NCBI GenBank assembly: GCA_963662155.1
Contig: OY759274.1
Span: 44,027,386-44,091,385 of the forward strand
Direction of reading: 5' to 3'
DNA from: Lamellibrachia columna
Lineage: Eukaryota; Annelida; Polychaeta; Sabellida; Siboglinidae
Length of the DNA: 64,000 nucleotides
The translations under genes were made by a program, and so were the position numbers. Of this stretch, positions 26,590-39,800 are shown piece by piece (positions within the stretch are counted from its first letter, which is position 1; the number at the start of each line of letters is the position of its first letter). Below the pieces are notes generated by a model. That model saw only the letters and a program-made list of their open reading frames with translations. It did no database searches and was not told the DNA's origin.

Positions 26590-27880
26590 ACTGTAATCTC
26601 GGATGAAGATGAAGCTAATAAGGACACGTTGCCAAACAACAGGCACAAATCAACCCGAATACACTGTAAAAAATGGTGAGGATATGGTAAATAGAACAAA
26701 CAGTTGGATACACTAACTTGCGGGATTCGATAAAGGAAGAAAAATGGAACCAAGTCGAGGCTATAAGAATAGCCATGCAAGCGGAAAGTTTTAACTGCAG
26801 CGATAGTTTATCCGTTTATCATAGAGCAAAGGAAGAATACATAATTATTGACGAAGTGGTAAGGACATCATGCAGTAAGACAAGACAAGTTAGAATACGC
26901 CGATAAACTAACATCGTCAGGCTATAGAGCTGCAGAGCCAACAACAATACATCAAATCACATATAACATATGTATAGGTTCAGTGAAATCAACTGCACCC
27001 ACCAAAGGAAAGATCGGAGATTACCTACACCAGAAGAGGAACAATCAAAACGTTGGGCAGCATTTTGAAGAGACCCTGAATATATCACAGCCTATAGCAA
27101 CACCTACATTTCAAGGTGATGTCCAAAATACACTTGACATAACATCATTATAGGCACAATGACAAAACAAGAAATTAAAAAGACCATTAAAAGCCTAAAA
27201 TACAACAAACCATCTGACGACGCGCTGAATCGTGGACGAAAAGCGATAGCCTTAAGTACTAGTACAACGGGACGACTGACTGGTAGTTTCAACAATATCA
27301 TGGAAGAAGAAATTCCCAACACAAAGGAATCATATTCAAGCTTTTGAATATTTTTACAATGACAATGCACAGTTCGTATAAACAATTGACTGTTTAGAAT
27401 AACGACAGACTGGACCATGAAAACGTGTACTTCGGGAATATCATCTGGTCCATCATGGGTTGACAACAAGGTATTAGAGGACTTGGGCTATGCAGTCGAC
27501 CTAGCATGCAACCTTAGGTGGTGATAATAACCATATTTGCCAAAGCTGCAGATTTATTCTACACATTCAACAACAATCCTTCGCTTATAAAATGAAGATG
27601 TTATCTCAGTGCTGACATATGGACCAGAAAGACGTTATATCAATGCTGACATATGGATCAGAAAGCGGGGGTACACTCGAGCAATAAAATAAATTGAACT
27701 CATTTGAGAAGAAATGCCTCCGGTAGATTATAGGAATTCATTACACGAAAATAAACCAATACAGAAGTAAGAGTAGGATATCACCGACTAGGTGTGATGT
27801 TGGTCTTACTAGCGGTCGGAGGCTGGATTTAACAATATGTGTGACGTGGGATTGCTGGGAAGTGGACTCTCCAAAATAGT
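26590..27880 (+). mobile_element. Decayed LINE remnant, linker and RT pieces
   Basis: Fragments in order: IKEEKWNQVEAIRIAMQAE, YHRAKEEYIIIDEVVRT, KQEIKKTIKSLKYNKPSDDALN and, further on, FEKKCLR and IIGIHYTK. This order fits a non-LTR RT polyprotein of the type common in lophotrochozoans, but the catalytic blocks are missing. The inverted partner is 57,760-58,890. Confidence 0.6.
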
Positions 27881-29054
27881 GTTTATATCATGGCAGGCAG
27901 TGCCAGTGACCATGAAATAAGTGTTTTTAGTTATTTTCGAAATATTCTTACGGTTACCGCCAAGTTAACACATTGGGGCAAGTCGTTCCACATTTGAGGG
28001 AATGCTTCCATTTGACAGTTTCAACACGAAGCATCCTATCAGCGTGACACCAATGCAGCCATCACAAATTCCTCAATCTGCATTGGCAGCCTCAGCTTTA
28101 TCGAGCATCAGCGGCCACAACTGTATCGAGCATCAGCGGCCACAGCTGTATCGAGCATCAGCGGCCACAGCTGTATCGAGCATCAGCGACCACAGCTTTA
28201 TCGAGCATCAGCGACCACAGCAAGCTGTCACGTGGGTACAGCTCTCAATTGTTACAACCAACGTAAGTGTAAACTAATATATACTAGTATATAGTCCAAC
28301 TTAATTGCTAGTTGAAAACTTGCGTACCTAGCTCGCACTGCTTCTTGTGACAGTAATCAAATAGTAACAGTAATGTTGCTAATGTACTACGACAAACAGT
28401 TGTTGGTTTTCTTGCATTTATTTATGAACTGCCTCTTGTCACTAGCACTATCTGTCTGGGTTAGTATAGTAGAACCCATTTGTTGGTTAGTGCATTTGCA
28501 TTCAATTTGCGCGAAGGACGGGATCAGGAAGTGTAAGTCGAGCATGCTTGCATGGAGTTTTATAATCGAACTATCCTGATTTTTCTGTTGTAATCCTTAA
28601 ATTACCCCCCTCTTTTCCTGTCTTTCACGCCTTAATCTGATATACATAATGTTTATATTCCAAACTCAGAGAAACAGGGTACCGCCATCTTATGCTGTAC
28701 GAATTAATAGGTCCGTGTCAGTGATGTTGTGGTAAGTGTAATTAGACAAGGTAATACATTAGACAACATGTCCTCATATTAAGTGCATATTCTCGCTGAT
28801 GAAAGATCAACTTGTGTGTTTGGGCGTGCGTGCGTGCGTGTGTGTGTGTGAGTGAAATGTTCTGCTGTGATACAAGTGACTAGTGACTAGACAATAGCAA
28901 TATGCACTTAAGAATTACAGGCACAACATAAAACTGAAAATGTGGTGTAAATTACTTGTAAAGAAAATGAAAGTATCACCAGTGAATGATAATATGAAAA
29001 GATACATTGGTTGAAACAAATTAATATGAATTATATCATGATAATTTTTTAATA
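27881..29054. other. Arm 1 non-coding stretch
   Basis: Aligns in reverse with about 56,575-57,760. Contains a 25-bp tandem array (28,099-28,223) and a short GTGC-type run (28,827-28,851). No gene recognised; the open frame at 28,373-28,579 is not kept open in the same form in arm 2. Confidence 0.5.
28099..28223. repeat. 25-bp tandem repeat, 5 copies
   Basis: Five units beginning TATCGAGCATCAGCGGCCAC, with GCGACCAC in the last two. The inverted partner near 57,390-57,415 has a single unit. Confidence 0.93.
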
Positions 29055-29188
29055 TTTTAACGCTTCTAGCAGGTATACAATCCGTAGACAATTATGTTCT
29101 ATTCATTTATTGCCCACTATAAGAACGAGTTCTTCCTGATATCCAATCTACACTGATCATTTACTAACGTTACCTCATGTCCTCTATT

Positions 29189-29192
<4 letters not shown>
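29055..29192 (-). mobile_element. CR1 3' fragment
   Basis: Aligns with 7,255-7,390 of the minus-strand CR1 copy. Truncated at both ends: cut at 29,055, and running into a microsatellite at 29,193 that seems to have grown from a GAGAGA motif of the element. Confidence 0.7.
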
Positions 29193-29419
<227 letters not shown>

Positions 29420-29524
29420 TTCTATCGATATGTTTTCCGCTTTATGGTTGCCCGTCTGGAGTCCACGTTGGTTTTTGGCTAACGTGTGTTATGTTACATG
29501 AAGCCTACTGTACTTATTTATTAC

Positions 29525-29690
29525 CAGAACTGTAAAAGCTAGCAGCGTCAAACAGAATTACCAAATATCTCAGAAGGGCGGGTTACACATAAATGAAAAT
29601 TGTTTGGACTCTCGATAAGCCAATGGCCTCCTTGTCCACTGGCCATCTGGGTGTTTTGCCTTGGGTGACAATCTTGTTCAATCCTGTTAA
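29525..29690 (+). mobile_element. CR1 3' terminus
   Basis: Contains the family's end sequence (ATCTCAGAAGGGCGGGTTAC, then GGACTCTCGATAAGCCAATG, then a CAATCTTGTT-type tail). Inverted partner at 55,045-55,215. Confidence 0.7.
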
Positions 29691-30056
29691 ATTTTTATGA
29701 CAAATCTCTGTTTGAGCAATTAATAAATATTGTACGATTAATTTAAATGTGGATGTTGGTGCGCGTGTACGTGAGTGCGTACGTGTGTGTATCATTTAAT
29801 CAAGTAGAATGCCAATCGCTATTTCGTACTCCATTCAGTAACATATTCCATTCACAATTGTTTGTTATGTAAGAATCCGGGGAATGAGTTCCCTTTGAAA
29901 ATTAAAAACTTAACAATGTGAAAATAATGTATAAAAGCTGTGAACACCTACATTGCTATGCACACTATGCGTGAGATGTATATGTATGTGCAATCCAATT
30001 AATGTAATAACAATATCATGTACGAGTTACACGACGTACACATTCTTTGTTGCACC

Positions 30057-30122
30057 AACGTGTCCCGTATGATGTAACAACGTGTCCCGTATGATGTAAC
30101 AACGTGTCCCGTATGATGTAAC
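30057..30122. repeat. 22-bp tandem repeat, 3 copies
   Basis: Three identical units starting AACGTGTCCCGTATG and ending TGTAAC. Confidence 0.95.
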
Positions 30123-31080
30123 AACTTGCCCCGCTGACGGAGCTAGTTGTTACAGGCGACCGCGCCTGGGAAACTTCACATATCGACCTAACTACAATAT
30201 GGAATATCAATTGTATAGTACATTTTATTAACACGAATAATGAATTTAATGCATACGTTGACAAAAATAATGCATCTAACATACTTTTCACAAAAAGTGA
30301 CTTTCACTGAAAATTGTAACAACTAGCCCCGGTTGTTCGCTCAACGTATCGTTAGTTATGTAGCTAATATGCATTGACGTCTGCTGAATTTGTCACGTGT
30401 ACTCGATATGCACCGAGATACGTATACTTAAATCCAGTAGTGACTATGCAAATTATCAGTTTTATGCGTTATTGCAAAGAAGATGCTTAAGTGCATGTGA
30501 TGTCATCAAGCTATCTAAGAAGAGCTGTAGCACAGCAGGGCAGGGAAATAACTAGTTTTTTTTACAGTAATTTTACTTTTATCAACGAGACAAAACCACG
30601 CTGGTGGAAAATCACTGAGGTATGGCATTGTTTTTGAAGGCCAAGACATACACCGAGCGATTTCACTGTTTCATTCTTAAAAACTGCATTACGGACACGG
30701 GTGAGATAAGTTCAACTTATAGGCTAAACGTTAAGTGTTGAGATACGTTCGGACCTTCGAACGTATGGAATTGTCTAATGTGTTAAAAATACACTTACTT
30801 GATAAACAATATTAGATCAAATGCAAAAAACATATGAAAGGCGTGTGTTACTTGACTACATGCAACGAGTAGCTCATAAAATAAACGATGTCTACCCAGC
30901 TTTCTGTTTTGTTACTTTCGATGTGAATGAATCAAATGAGAACTTTGGCTAGGAATATTCTAGTTTATCAAGGACGTCATTGTCTGATGCCTTTTATAGC
31001 CGAACTTACAACATTAAATTTGATCACCAACAATTAAATATAAGCCAAAGAAAATATGCGATGTTTGGCATTGCATGAAG
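30123..31080. other. Gene-free spacer
   Basis: No gene or element recognised. A small perfect hairpin (8-bp stem TACGTTCG, 6-base loop) lies at 30,744-30,765. Confidence 0.5.
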
Positions 31081-31081
31081 T

Positions 31082-31390
31082 ATGAAAACGGAAATGTCAG
31101 ATGAAGGAACCGAAAGACCAGGCTCGCATTCATCACTTGAAAGGAATTTGTTTGCAGCAAAATACATTATTCGAGCAATCATCATTATCTTCACGCAATG
31201 TGTCTTTCTAATTGCGTTGTCTGGGTCTGTAATCAATAGTCATCATCACGAAATTGGATGCATCAGATACGTAAAATGCAAAGACACAGAGATAAATAGA
31301 AAGCTGCCGAGGAGGGCAAATCAACAGCTTAACAGACCATCCTCCCAGCAAGGGGCTTCTGACAGTGTCCCTGGCAGATCGACCTGTTGA
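31082..31390 (+). CDS. Unrecognised small ORF, kept in two segment copies (102 aa)
   Basis: From METSDEG-like residues onward the frame reads a short N-terminus, one hydrophobic stretch (YIIRAIIIIFTQCVFLIAL, a possible membrane helix), a basic middle (NRKLPRRANQQLNRP) and a Ser-rich end. The copy at 61,724-62,053 is open over the same codons with about four changes, but has a different first exon-like start, since homology begins only at 31,089. No family is recognised. It may be a passenger frame of a recent duplication rather than a gene. Confidence 0.25.
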   Translation: MKTEMSDEGTERPGSHSSLERNLFAAKYIIRAIIIIFTQCVFLIALSGSVINSHHHEIGCIRYVKCKDTEINRKLPRRANQQLNRPSSQQGASDSVPGRSTC

Positions 31391-32079
31391 AACGCTGATT
31401 TTTCAGTTGCTGTGTTAATCAATGAGATTGATCGCTGGTCGGACAGGTATTGATTGGATTTTTTTGGAAACGCGCTTTAAAGTTTATTCACGGGCGCGCC
31501 TCAGCCATCAGCCAACTGTTATATTAGAAATTGTTACTCCTTCATCTAGCCAAAATGATGTTGAGATAGCAGACGGAACCGCATATCATCATGTCCATCA
31601 AATCAAAGTAAAGTTGCTATTCACATTGAAATTTTAGCTTCATAATAATAATAAATCGCCTTGACAAAAGGAAATTGAAACAAAAGAAGTAAATGGATAC
31701 AATAGGCTAAAACGGTTATAGTAGTGGTATGACTGCATCGGTTGGGGCGATATATGAGAACAATATTCATAGCATATCAATAGAAAAAAAAATAATATTA
31801 AAAAATGGGGCATCTTACCATATGGGTAGGCCTGTTACACCACGATAGGAACCTCAACTAAAATGGCTACAACTTTTTTCAGACACTAGGTATGTCACAC
31901 GGAATGCACCAAAGATAGTGAACTAAAATCGTTCATAGTACATGGACGTTATGCACCCAAATGATTCTATCCCGCATACGATGTCACCTTACCATGGACG
32001 TCTTACCCCACCCTACTCAAAGTGGAAACCGCAGCAGCATAGCACCTGTAATGAATACCGCATTACGGTATTTCGTTCA

Positions 32080-32420
32080 TCACGTCATCCATTTCGCAAA
32101 CTTCCACTTCCTCCGCCAGGTACGACGGTATACGTCTTCCGGCATTTCCCGAAAAGCTTTGTGTGTCGTTTCTTTTAGGCTTTCTCGCTTCCTTTTTTCA
32201 GATGGCTTCCAGTACCATGCCTGCTGTATTGTGTTTGTTGATGGCATTCTAACAACATGTCCCAAATATTTCCATATCGTTTTCAATAATATTAACTTGA
32301 TTGTCTCTGAATTTGCGCTTTTAAAGACTTCCTCTTTGATAAATAATTCTTTCGAATTGATGGTTTGTAGTCGGCGCAAGCGCGCGCGTGTGTGTGTGCG
32401 CGTGCGTGCGTGTGTGTGTA
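32080..32420 (-). mobile_element. LINE C-terminal remnant
   Basis: Minus-strand residues include IWKYLGHVVRMPSTNTI, WYWKPSEKRKRESLKETT and YRRTWRRKWKFAKWM. These resemble the region after the RT in lophotrochozoan LINEs, where WIGHVLRM, W-P-GKRKRGRPKETW and similar motifs occur. Duplicated at 62,755-63,095. Confidence 0.6.
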
Positions 32421-32541
32421 TTATATATACTATAAAGTAGTTTGTGTCCATTTGTATGTCTGTTGGTACAAATCTTCGTTAGTTTCGCATGTATGGGGCT
32501 AACATTTTGTAGGTGTTTTTTATCGGGATGGTTTATGCATC

Positions 32542-32630
32542 ACCGAGAGTACTCACCGAGAGTACTCACCGAGAGTACTCACCGAGAGTACTCACCGAGA
32601 GTACTCACCGAGAGTACTCACCGAGAATCC
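32542..32630. repeat. 13-bp tandem repeat, 6 copies plus partial
   Basis: Units of ACCGAGAGTACTC; each contains the palindrome GAGTACTC across the unit join. The sister copy has seven. Confidence 0.97.
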
Positions 32631-32689
32631 TGCCTGTAATCTTCCCTCGCGTCGACAGTAGCGCCGTGGACTTAAAAACCAGAATAATG

Positions 32690-32870
32690 ACGGCAGATCG
32701 ATAGTGCATCGGAACCACGATGTTATTATTTCGTCTGTGATCTCGCCATATGACTACGTTCAACAGGTTCGAGAAGATATTGTGTTGTGTATATTTTACC
32801 TGACCTTGTCTATACTCCCGTTAACTACTCATTGGCCATGAGATGATGAATCTAACAACCACGTGCATCT
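32690..32870 (-). pseudogene. Orphan receptor 5' flank
   Basis: Matches the upstream region of receptor A (23,810-23,960): TCGTCTGTGATCTCGCCA, GAGAAGATATTGTGTTGTGT and ACTCCCGTTAACTACTC blocks. The TATA-like element is mutated (ATAATAAC). No receptor coding sequence follows. Duplicated at 63,370-63,555. Confidence 0.6.
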
Positions 32871-33281
32871 CATATGCTCAAAGGTCAGGTCTTCCATGCT
32901 AGATGCAAGTTCGTACAGGTCATGTGACGTAGGAAGTGACCATTAACTATGCGACGCCCGGACACAGATGAAACAAAATACATAATGCCAAACAAACAAA
33001 AATACATGAATAAATTGCTGTCGAACCAAGAAAGAGATTTAATTCATTGAATAGGGCGAGAATATGGAAAATGGAACAAAGAAATCTACCGAATCCAAAT
33101 GTGAAATTGCTGACGAAAAGGTAAGGAAATCAGTAAGACAATACAAGTCAAAATACACGCATTTTAAAATGTAAATTGGCAGCGTGAACGCCGCTTGCCG
33201 GGAGGTGTCGTGCCACGCTCCCATTACAATAATATAATAATAATATAATAATGTTTTATTTCAGGCAAGAGCCCATCATAT

Positions 33282-33555
<274 letters not shown>

Positions 33556-33689
33556 GACGTAAAAGTATATATAAAAAAGTCAGGATAAAAAGTATATTGT
33601 CGAATTTCTCCAACCGGCATAAAAAGTTAAAAATTTAAGAGCGAATGCGTTCATTAAAGGATTTAACATAATTAGTAGCGAACATATGA

Positions 33690-35460
33690 CTTGCACTACA
33701 GCGGGGTGACAAGTCGTGTATAATTCTAAAACTGTTGTTATAAGCAACAGTAATACCTTTCAGACTCTGTTTTTTTTTAATTACACCAAAGACTTGAGGT
33801 GTACATTGAACCACAGTATGAATTAAATAAAGTTGTTTTAATGGAACTGTTGCATAAGTTAAATTTTCTGGCTAAAGCATTTGCCTGTGCATAGATACAT
33901 CTTTTCTGCATGGCAATATCATCATCATCAGTAAGGTTATTGTTTATAATATGGCCAAGGTATTTACATTTCTCAGTGTAAGGTAGTGTATGGTTATTGA
34001 TAGCAACATGATGAATTTGTTTTGTCCCTATGTTTGTTATCAATAACCATACAGAAATATTTGTTGGCATTGTATGTTATATCAAACATATTGTATGTTA
34101 TATCAAACATATTGTATGTTATATCAAACATATTGCCGTACTACTCAGCACAACAATCGGTGAGTTTTCTCAACCCAGCAACACTAGGTGAAAAAACACA
34201 AAGGTCATCGGCACACATCATATGATTCATTATGGTTCCTGCATAAAGACAGCCAATTTGTAATTTATTCAAATTTACACTTAAGTCATCCATGTAAACG
34301 TTAAAAATATGCGGAGAAAGGATTCCACCCTGCTTAACACCGTTTGAAACGGTAAACAATTCTGAGAAGCTACAACACCATCTGACAGTGAATTTCTGGG
34401 TTCTGTACCAGTAATAAAGAATGCGCACAATAAAAGAAGGACATCCCCGGTCAATTGGTTTGGTGAATGGCTTACTATGATTGACTTTGTCAAAGGCCTT
34501 AGAGGCATCCAGCCTAGTACATAGATAGATGAGCCATTCGCTATGTAGTGTCGAAAGAGTTCTTTTAATGAAAATATGAGCATTTCAGGTGAGTGATGCT
34601 TTTAAAATCCAAATTGGTTTACACATGTAGATAAAAAAGTAGAAACCCTGGATAATATCAAGGATTCAAATAATTGTGGCTAGAGCAATGGGTCGGTAGT
34701 TGTTGTTATCAGACAGGTCACCTGCCTTATTTTTAATTATGGGAGCTATGATTGTAATCATCATAGCATCCGGTAAAAAAAACCGTGAATTAACATGCTG
34801 CTATATAAAAGTGACATGAGAACATGAAGTTTTTCATTCGCATATTTAAAATGTTCGTTACTTACACTATCATAACCCGGGGCTTTGCCTATAGGCATTG
34901 CATGTATTATATCTTGTATTTCCTTAACATTAACAATCATTTAAACATTAAACTGTACATTGCTACAGTGTTCATTGATCTTCTTGATGTTGGCTGGAGA
35001 GCCAGGTATAGAGTTAAGTAGGGACTGGTAATGATGAAGCCACATATTCTTTACATTTTCCACACCAGAAACGCCACCAACATTGCTAGGATTTGACAAC
35101 CTGGCATTATTCATATGTTTTATGTCCTTCCAGAAGTTTTTGAAGTCATTATTACATAGTTTAGAAGCAAGTCTTTCAGCTTTAAGAATGTCAGCATATT
35201 TTTCACATAGTCGCGTTTAAAATGAGCGCGTCTAATTTTCATTATATCATACAAGGGACCATGGCGAGGACTTCCAGCAGACCGCCAAACGAGAAAGGAT
35301 TCTCTAGCAGCTTGATGGGAGTCTCTGACTAGGTCGTTCCAGCCAAGAACAGTATACTTAGATGACGTGTTGTTAGCCTTAGTAGGGATTGCCTCGGCAG
35401 CGTCATTGAGCGATTTTATAATATCATTGTAAAGATTGCTTAGCAAAGTGCGAGACTTTA
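33690..35460 (-). mobile_element. LINE, RT and flanking regions, unassigned clade
   Basis: Minus-strand pieces in order: GWNDLVRDSHQAARESFLVW and WRSAGSPRHGPLYDIMK (35,446-35,230, upstream linker), then, in the RT, SNGVKQGGILSPHIFNVYMDD and MMCADDLCVFSPS (34,428-34,141), then YLGHIINNNLTDDDDI and FNSYCGSMYTSSLW (34,070-33,777). The catalytic box reads CADD. The GVKQGG-SPHIFN and YLGH-N-DDDD pattern is typical of one group of LINEs common in lophotrochozoans and fish. Many frame changes; the middle RT blocks are decayed; endonuclease absent. Confidence 0.75.
34069..34131. repeat. 21-bp tandem repeat, 3 copies
   Basis: Three units of ATTGTATGTTATATCAAACA plus T, inside the LINE remnant, followed by a partial fourth. 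Confidence 0.95.
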
Positions 35461-36144
35461 CAGCGGATTAAACAATATGTTTAATCCGTTGTAACGCTAG
35501 TGTAGTAGGCAATGAAAACATGTACATGTGACAAAATCATAAGACAATATACACTTTGTATATCAAAATGGTTTTATAAATGGCGGCCAATTTGGATTTC
35601 AAAATGGCCGCCTTAGGAGCACTAGATATGGTATCAAGTGGTTTTGGGTTTATAGTTGTTGTGAGAATATTTCCTGAAATATTCATAGATTATACCCGAA
35701 AATGCACAAGGCTTTGACAAGATGACAGACCAGACACTTCACTTCAAGTGGCAATCTATCGTCAAACTATCCTTAAAATGTAACTGTTTGCTGGGTTTCC
35801 TCGAAAGGAACCATCTGCGTCGATTAGGTTAACAAAATCAAAACTCCCCCGGGTTTCATATTACGAAGGACCCTATGTAGACGCTTGACGTAGTTTGCCT
35901 AACTCAGAACAACAGGAATAAATCATTGTTTGTTGATGTCACGAGAGTATTACCAGCCAGATAACATCATGTGTGCCTCGGGATCGAGTAATGTCATATG
36001 GCTGGTGACACTCCAGTGACACAAACAAACTATATGTTATTCCCGTTTTGTAAAGGTTAGTGAGCACTTGAGAAATAATTGTTAACTTCCTACATTTATA
36101 AATATGCTACTGAGCCGGTCTCGCGAAGCACACTTACCATTCGA
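35461..36144. other. Spacer; short block shared with the receptor A 3' flank
   Basis: No gene. 35,845-35,925 resembles 21,738-21,820 (CCCGGGTTT, ATTACGAAGGA, GTAGACG-TTGACG and CTCAG-ACAACAGGA blocks), so a scrap of receptor 3' flank is present here too. A palindromic GGCGGCCAATTT-CAAAATGGCCGCC stretch lies near 35,582. Confidence 0.5.
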
Positions 36145-36766
36145 AGATTTAACAAGATTTAACAAGATTTGCCATCCAAGCCAAAGGCCCAGATGGCAAG
36201 TGGACAAGGAAGCCATTGGCTTATCGAGAGTCCAATAATGTTCATCTACTTATAGCCCGCCCTCCTGAGATATGTGTCAACCTTGTTTTTAAACATATTC
36301 ACGCTGCTAGCAGTTACACAATCTGTAGACAATTTGTTCCATTCATTTATTGTCCTCTGTGAGAACGAGTGCTTCCTTTACTAATTTTTCCTCATGTCCT
36401 CTAGTTCTGCTATCCTTATTGAGTGAGAAAAACATATTTCTATCAATATTTTCATACCCATTCAATATCTTAAAAACTTCAATCTGATCTCCTCTTAACC
36501 TCCTTGTCTCTAGAGTTGTTAAACCACATTCTTTCAGGCGTTCTTCATAACTAAGGTCTCTCAGTTCTGGAATCATTTTAGTTGCTCTCCTTTGTATGCG
36601 TTCAAGCGTATCTATATCTTTCTTACGATATGGTCTCCATGCTTGTATACAGTATTCTAAATGAGGTCTAACTATTGATTTATAAAGAGGTATAATTAAT
36701 TTTTTTCCCTTGTATGTTATGTTTCTTCTAATCAATCCAAGAATTTGATTACCCTTTGAAGCTGAA
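36145..36766 (-). mobile_element. CR1 3' fragment (622 bp)
   Basis: Starts with the GATTTAACAAGATTTAACAA-type tail and covers the last part of ORF2 (TYKGKKLIIPLYKSIVRPHL, CIQAWRPYRKKDID, YEERLKECGLTTLETRRLRG). Truncated at its 5' side at 36,766. About 20 bases coding for the end of ORF2 are deleted near 36,376. It is head to head with the next CR1 copy. Confidence 0.85.
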
Positions 36767-36867
36767 GGAACTGATGCGTTCGAACAACCGCATGTCTAAG
36801 CCAACGCGAGTATTCGATCGCTTTCGAAGTTATTCAAACGTCAGATGGATTTTCAGAACGAGGCCGA

Positions 36868-39800
36868 TGTGTGTTATCTTATGGGCTTCATTTAAGTGGA
36901 AAGGGGGCGGCAGTATTCGCGGACAAACTTTCAGCAGCAGTAGATAGTGACTTGGGTACAATGACAAATATTTTTGGAAGTAAACATTATTTAAACTAGA
37001 AGTGCAGGGGGGTTACCTAGAGGTGTCTCAAGCAGAACAAGAGGCCACTAGCACAGATAAACCAATATCAAATCATCCGAAAAACATCTCTGAAAAAGGT
37101 TATAGATGCGTATGTTTAAATGCAAGGAGCATATTAAATAAGAAAAACGAATTAAACATTATGGTAGAAGATATTGACCCTCACATAATTGGTATAACTG
37201 AATCATGGGCCAACATAGATATAACAGATGCTGAATTAGGACTGACAGGATATGTAATGTTTAGGAAAGATCGAATAAGAAGAAGGAGCGGGGGAGTTAT
37301 TTTATATGTTAAAGAATCTATTCAGGCTTATGAAATAAAACTAGAAAGGGAAGCAGATTGCGATAAAACTGTTTGGTGCAAAAATTGTTTCAGGAAACTC
37401 AAAATTAACTATTGGATTAGTTTACCGAAGTCCAAACATAAACGAAGAGGACAACACAAAAATAAAAAACGCTATAAAGGAAGTTAGTAAAGGGGAATGT
37501 ATCATAATGGGAGATTTTAACCATGGACACATACAATGGAATTCTCTAGAGAGCACAGGGATTGAGGACCAACAATTTCTATTTTTAATCCAGGATAGCT
37601 TTCTTACTCAGCACGTACTAGAACCAACCAGGGGAGAAAATATATTAGATATAGTTTTGTCATCACAAAAAGAATTAGTGGACAATGTAAAAATATTTTA
37701 ACCATTGGGTAATAGTGACCATAATCAAATACATTTTGACATAAATGTAAAATCAGAAAGTAAAAATAAGAAAACGTACAAGAGAAACTTCCACAAAGGT
37801 AACTACAAAGATATGAGAAAATACTTAGCAAAGCTAGATTGGAATAACATGCTGATGAATAAGACCGCAATTGAATGTTGGAATATTCTAAAATATGAAA
37901 TTGAAAGTATCATCGATAAATTTGTTCCCTTCCAAAAACAAGGAAAACGGTGTAGAAAGAAATACTTGTCAAAAGAGGCTATTAGAAAAATAATGCTAAA
38001 ACAAACTATGTGGAGGGTTTATAGGCGTACCAGAAAGGACGAAGACTATGCAAAATACAAAGAGGCACTTAATGCAGCTACAACTGAAATCAGACAATCT
38101 AAAAGAAGCTATGAGCAAAAACTAGCATGTAACATAAAAAATGACAGCAAGAGTTTTTATGCATATGTCAGGAGTAAACAAAACGTACAAGACAAGGTTG
38201 GACCTCTAGAAGACAGTGCTGGAAATATAATATCACAGGGGTTTTTAATGGCGGAAGACCTAAATGGTTACTTCAGTTCAGTGTTTACCAAAGAAGATAT
38301 TAGTTCATTACCAGTTGCTGATGCTAAATTTCAGGGGGCTAAATCTGACTATTTAGGTCCGCTAGTTGTAACTCCAGAATTGGTAGCTAAGAAAATAAAG
38401 GCAATGAAGGATAACAAATCACCGGGAGTGGATGGGATTCCTCCAAAATTACTAATGGAAACAGTAGAACAAATCAGTATACCACTTGCAAGAGTATTCA
38501 ACTTGTCATTAAAAGAGGGAGTTGTTCCGTTTGAATGGAAAGAAGCAAACATCATACCATTATTTAAAAAGGGTTCGAGAAATAAGTCAGATAATTACAG
38601 ACCAGTTAGTTTAACGTCAGTGATTTGTAAATTATTAGAAAAGGTTAATTAAAGAACATATGGTGGAATTCCTCGTTAAGCATAAATTATTAAATTCATC
38701 TCAACATGGATTCCTTAAAGCGAGGTCATGCTTAACAAATATGTTATGTTTTTTGGAAGAAATCACTAAGTGGATAGACGTGGGATCGCCAGTAGATATT
38801 ATCTACTTAGATTTTCAGAAAGCTTTTGACAAAGTGCCACATCAAAGATTACTACTTAAATTAAAAGCCCATGGTATCGGGGATAGCATAACTGACTGGA
38901 TAGAACAATGGCTGACTGACAGAAGACAACGAGTTGTAGTAGATGGAGAAGTTTCAAATTGGAAATCGGTTTTCAGTGGGGTACCTCAAGGATGAGTATT
39001 AGGACCTATATTATTCTTAATTTATATCAATGACTTGGACGACAGTATAACAAGTAACGTACTGAAATTTGCGGATGACACAAAACTGTTTAGAAAGGTT
39101 AATACTGATGGTGATAAACAACATTTACAAAACGATCTAGACAGATTAGTGAAATGGTCTGAGAAATGGCAGATGTTGTTAAATTTTGGGAAATGTAAAT
39201 GCCTACATACAGGACATGGGAACTTGAATGTAAACTATAAAATGGGAGATACTGTTCTGGGTACTATTGTAAAAGAAAAGGACTTAGGAGTTACAATAAG
39301 CGCTGATATGAAAGTTTCAGAGCAGTGTGGTATTGCAGCTTCAAAGGGTAATCAAATTATTGGAAAGATTAGAAGAAACATAACATACAAGGGAAAAACG
39401 TTAATTATACCTCTTTATAAAGCAATAGTTAGACCTCATTTAGAATACTGTATACAAGCATGGAGACCATATAGAAAGAAGGATATAGATATGCTTGAAC
39501 GCATACAAAGTAGAGCAACTAAAATGATTCCAGAACTGAGAGACCTTAGTTATGAAGAACGGCTGAAAGAATGTGGTTTAACAACTCTAGAGACAAGGAG
39601 GTTAAGAGGAGATCAGATTGAAGTTTTTAATATATTGAATGTGTATGAAAATATTGATAGAAATATGTTTTTCTCACTCAAGAAGGATAGCAGAACTAGA
39701 GGACATGAGGTAAAATTAGTAAAGGATCAATGTAGATAGGACATCAGGAAGCACTCGTTCTCACAGAGGACAATAAATGAATGGAACAAATTGTCTACAG

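Noticed and set aside
28001..28277. Short protein with CIEHQRPQ-type repeats
   Set aside because: It is a translation of the 25-bp tandem array, which is a single unit in the sister arm.
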